Positions 62,292 through 64,000 of a DNA stretch of 64,000 bases are shown here, piece after piece. A program made the translations under genes and the position numbers. The stretch is taken from positions 2,294,001 through 2,358,000 of the forward strand of contig NZ_WNWM01000002.1 of the NCBI RefSeq assembly GCF_009727155.1, given 5' to 3'. A model generated the notes under the pieces. That model made no database searches and had not been told where the DNA came from. It saw only the letters and a program-made list of their open reading frames with translations. Position 1 is the first letter of the stretch. The number at the start of each line of letters is the position of its first letter. Origin of the DNA: Pseudoduganella dura (GTDB lineage: Bacteria; Pseudomonadota; Gammaproteobacteria; Burkholderiales; Burkholderiaceae_D).

Positions 62292-64000
62292 TTAATTATT
62301 GTGCTCGCGCCCATCGGCTGCGTCGTTCAAAGCACGGAATCCCTGGTTAGAATACGTCATCTCATTACTATCATTTTCAGCAGAAAGGCCGTCGCGAATT
62401 TTCAGGGCAAACTCATCTCCATTACCTAGCCTGATCCTGTATTCATCGGTTCCTTTTTCACATTCGAAATGCGCCCGCCCATGCGCGTCAGTCAGGCCAA
62501 TCTTCATCTCAACCCCATTTTTGTACAAAACGTATGGTGTGTTGGCATAGGCTTCGCCTAGTGCGGAATGCGACTGGAGAAGGATGCTGATGCTTTCCCG
62601 ATGGGAATCTTCCAATTTCTCCTCAGCTTTAGCCTGTCGCGGCATTGACTGCAAGTTATTTTTTGGTCCAAAAGTTTCCAAATTGCAGTGAAATAGTGTC
62701 GGGGAAGGAGAGAATACCTGCACTGTGTCGCTAATCTCGATTAGCGAATTAGAGCCGTGCAAACGGATACCTTTCTTGCCATGTAGTTCAATCCAATCCG
62801 AATCGCTGATGAACCGTAGAACTTTTTGCGCCAGAATCTCCATTTCGTCGCTATCTGCTCTAATTTCTACTTTTCCCGAAGCCGCGACCAATTTCATCCC
62901 CATTTTTTGAACTAGCATTAACATTCCCTGCCGTACGCTGGCAAATAATCCCCCTTGTGCTGCAATTGAGACATTCGCTCCAGAAGTTATCGCTAGCTGT
63001 TCACCGCTGGCGATGTGTACCGACTGCGCAGCCGTAGCGACAACGCCAGCGGTACTGGACAACACAATGTCAGGTGCAGTCAGTTCCGGAAGATCGCTAC
63101 CAGTGCCTTCGATGGCATCATTCTGAATTCCCAAGACTGTTGCCACATCCATCTGTACATTCCCACCTGTCGGAGCATAGTGGTGCGCAAACCTTGCCAG
63201 CGCCTCATGATGCTCGTGTGCCTTCTTCAAAAGCTTCGTGGTTTCATTCATAGACTTAACTGCGCCGACGGCCTGTGGCCGCGATTCAGTCGTCAGTAGA
63301 AAACCTTCAGCTGCACGCACCACACCATGGCCATCTGAACGTAATTCAAATCCCTCACCACGCTTTTCTTTATGGCCTCCGTTACTCTCCAGCCGATGTA
63401 TCTGCCCCAGCGACAGCTGGCTATGCAAGTGATCACTCCGCAACTGCGCCTGGATTTCTCCCTTTGTATCGTCCAGAACGAGCTGGTTCCCGCGTATTCC
63501 TTCAAGCTCACGCGAGCGCAACCCGGAGAGCGCCCGTTGGCTCGACAGCTCCCAGGGCACGGCGTGCTCGGCGTTGTAGACGACACCCGTAACAATCGGC
63601 CTGTCGGTGTTCTCGCCGAGGAACTGCACGACAACTTCCTGCCCCACCCGCGGTAGCCCGATCTGGCCGAACTGTTTGCCGGCCATCGGCATCGCCACCC
63701 TCACCCACGCCGAGCTGTTCTCATTGCGTTTGCCCTGGCGGTCCCAGTGGAACTGGATCGTTACGCGGCCGTGTCCGTCAGTGTGGATCTCTTCGCCCTG
63801 CGGGCCGGTAACGATGGCCGTCTGCAGCCCGGGTGCCGGTGGTGGCTCGCTATGGAAATGCCGCCCCGGCCGCCATGGAATGGTCTTGCGCAGGCAGGTG
63901 AATTCATTGTTGTAGTACGACGGCTCGCGCTTCGCGGAATTGAGGTTGTTCCCCGCCGAATGGCGGACGGCGACGATCAGGTATTCGCGTTTGCCGATCG
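62292..64000 (-). CDS. vgrG: Type VI secretion tip protein VgrG (5' end cut by window edge)
   Basis: The frame is open to base 64000, so the N-terminal gp27-like part is missing. Visible are the gp5-like OB region (HTDGHGRVTIQFHWDRQG; GQIGLPRVGQEVVVQFLGE), VPWELSSQRALSGLRS-type sequence and a DUF2345 beta-helix region. The C-terminal ~100 residues (VLYKNGVEMKIGLTDAHGRA ... ALKIRDG) resemble a transthyretin-like cargo-binding extension. VgrG forms the spike that delivers the effector encoded 14 bases downstream. The 5' part is GC-rich and the 3' part AT-rich. Confidence 0.92.
   Translation of the reverse strand, partial: IGKREYLIVAVRHSAGNNLNSAKREPSYYNNEFTCLRKTIPWRPGRHFHSEPPPAPGLQTAIVTGPQGEEIHTDGHGRVTIQFHWDRQGKRNENSSAWVRVAMPMAGKQFGQIGLPRVGQEVVVQFLGENTDRPIVTGVVYNAEHAVPWELSSQRALSGLRSRELEGIRGNQLVLDDTKGEIQAQLRSDHLHSQLSLGQIHRLESNGGHKEKRGEGFELRSDGHGVVRAAEGFLLTTESRPQAVGAVKSMNETTKLLKKAHEHHEALARFAHHYAPTGGNVQMDVATVLGIQNDAIEGTGSDLPELTAPDIVLSSTAGVVATAAQSVHIASGEQLAITSGANVSIAAQGGLFASVRQGMLMLVQKMGMKLVAASGKVEIRADSDEMEILAQKVLRFISDSDWIELHGKKGIRLHGSNSLIEISDTVQVFSPSPTLFHCNLETFGPKNNLQSMPRQAKAEEKLEDSHRESISILLQSHSALGEAYANTPYVLYKNGVEMKIGLTDAHGRAHFECEKGTDEYRIRLGNGDEFALKIRDGLSAENDSNEMTYSNQGFRALNDAADGREHNN

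Overview
The window looks like chromosome from a GC-rich betaproteobacterium of the order Burkholderiales, most likely Oxalobacteraceae (Massilia/Duganella group). This rests on strong G/C third positions, Shine-Dalgarno-led Gram-negative genes (TonB receptor, KefB/C antiporter, DUF2058, type VI tip), a long-form isocitrate lyase and a transglutaminase/ATP-grasp/alpha-E cluster. The genus is inference; no rRNA is present. The window is cut inside a gene at both ends.

Layout. 1-14 kb is mixed: a CHASE/PAS sensor, DUF2058, a KefB/C antiporter, an exported M28 peptidase, a DMT exporter with an AraC regulator, a membrane-anchored SagB-type oxidoreductase, a TPR protein and a GGDEF/EAL protein. 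14-23 kb holds an orphan Nif11-type peptide, an MscS channel coupled to a metallopeptidase-like protein, a fused glycosidase-like/RmlD-like enzyme, a hybrid histidine kinase and a DUF1275 membrane protein. 23.2-26.6 kb is a scar-like tract: an intact tRNA-Phe, two decayed full-length tRNA-Phe copies each with its own terminator hairpin, a frameshifted EAL remnant, and the isocitrate lyase gene aceA between the decayed copies. 26.6-31 kb carries an SDR protein, a SHOCT protein and a TonB receptor.

31-42.8 kb is the most system-like region. A zinc-peptidase-like gene is followed by two diverging arms. The left arm encodes a circularly permuted ATP-grasp protein, an alpha-E protein and a transglutaminase as separate genes. 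The right arm encodes a transglutaminase-DUF2126 protein, an ATP-grasp/alpha-E fusion and another transglutaminase. Four 11-bp tandem repeats lie between them. 42.8-52.6 kb has a MYG1 protein, a YgiW/response regulator/sensor kinase set, a three-gene aldolase - tartronate semialdehyde reductase - glycerate kinase operon behind two copies of a palindromic operator, a diguanylate cyclase and a UV endonuclease.

52.6-58.3 kb contains a protein resembling eukaryote-type XendoU endoribonucleases joined to a lamin-tail domain, with a repeat-rich leader, an exported M1 aminopeptidase, a GNAT protein and a MazG-like protein with a low-complexity N-terminus. From about 58.3 kb the DNA becomes clearly AT-richer: a type VI secretion cargo module (PAAR, Sel1 lipoprotein, phospholipase D effector broken by two frameshifts, one at an 11-base G tract, and vgrG running off the right edge). 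vgrG itself changes from host-like to AT-rich composition along its length, which suggests cargo exchange.
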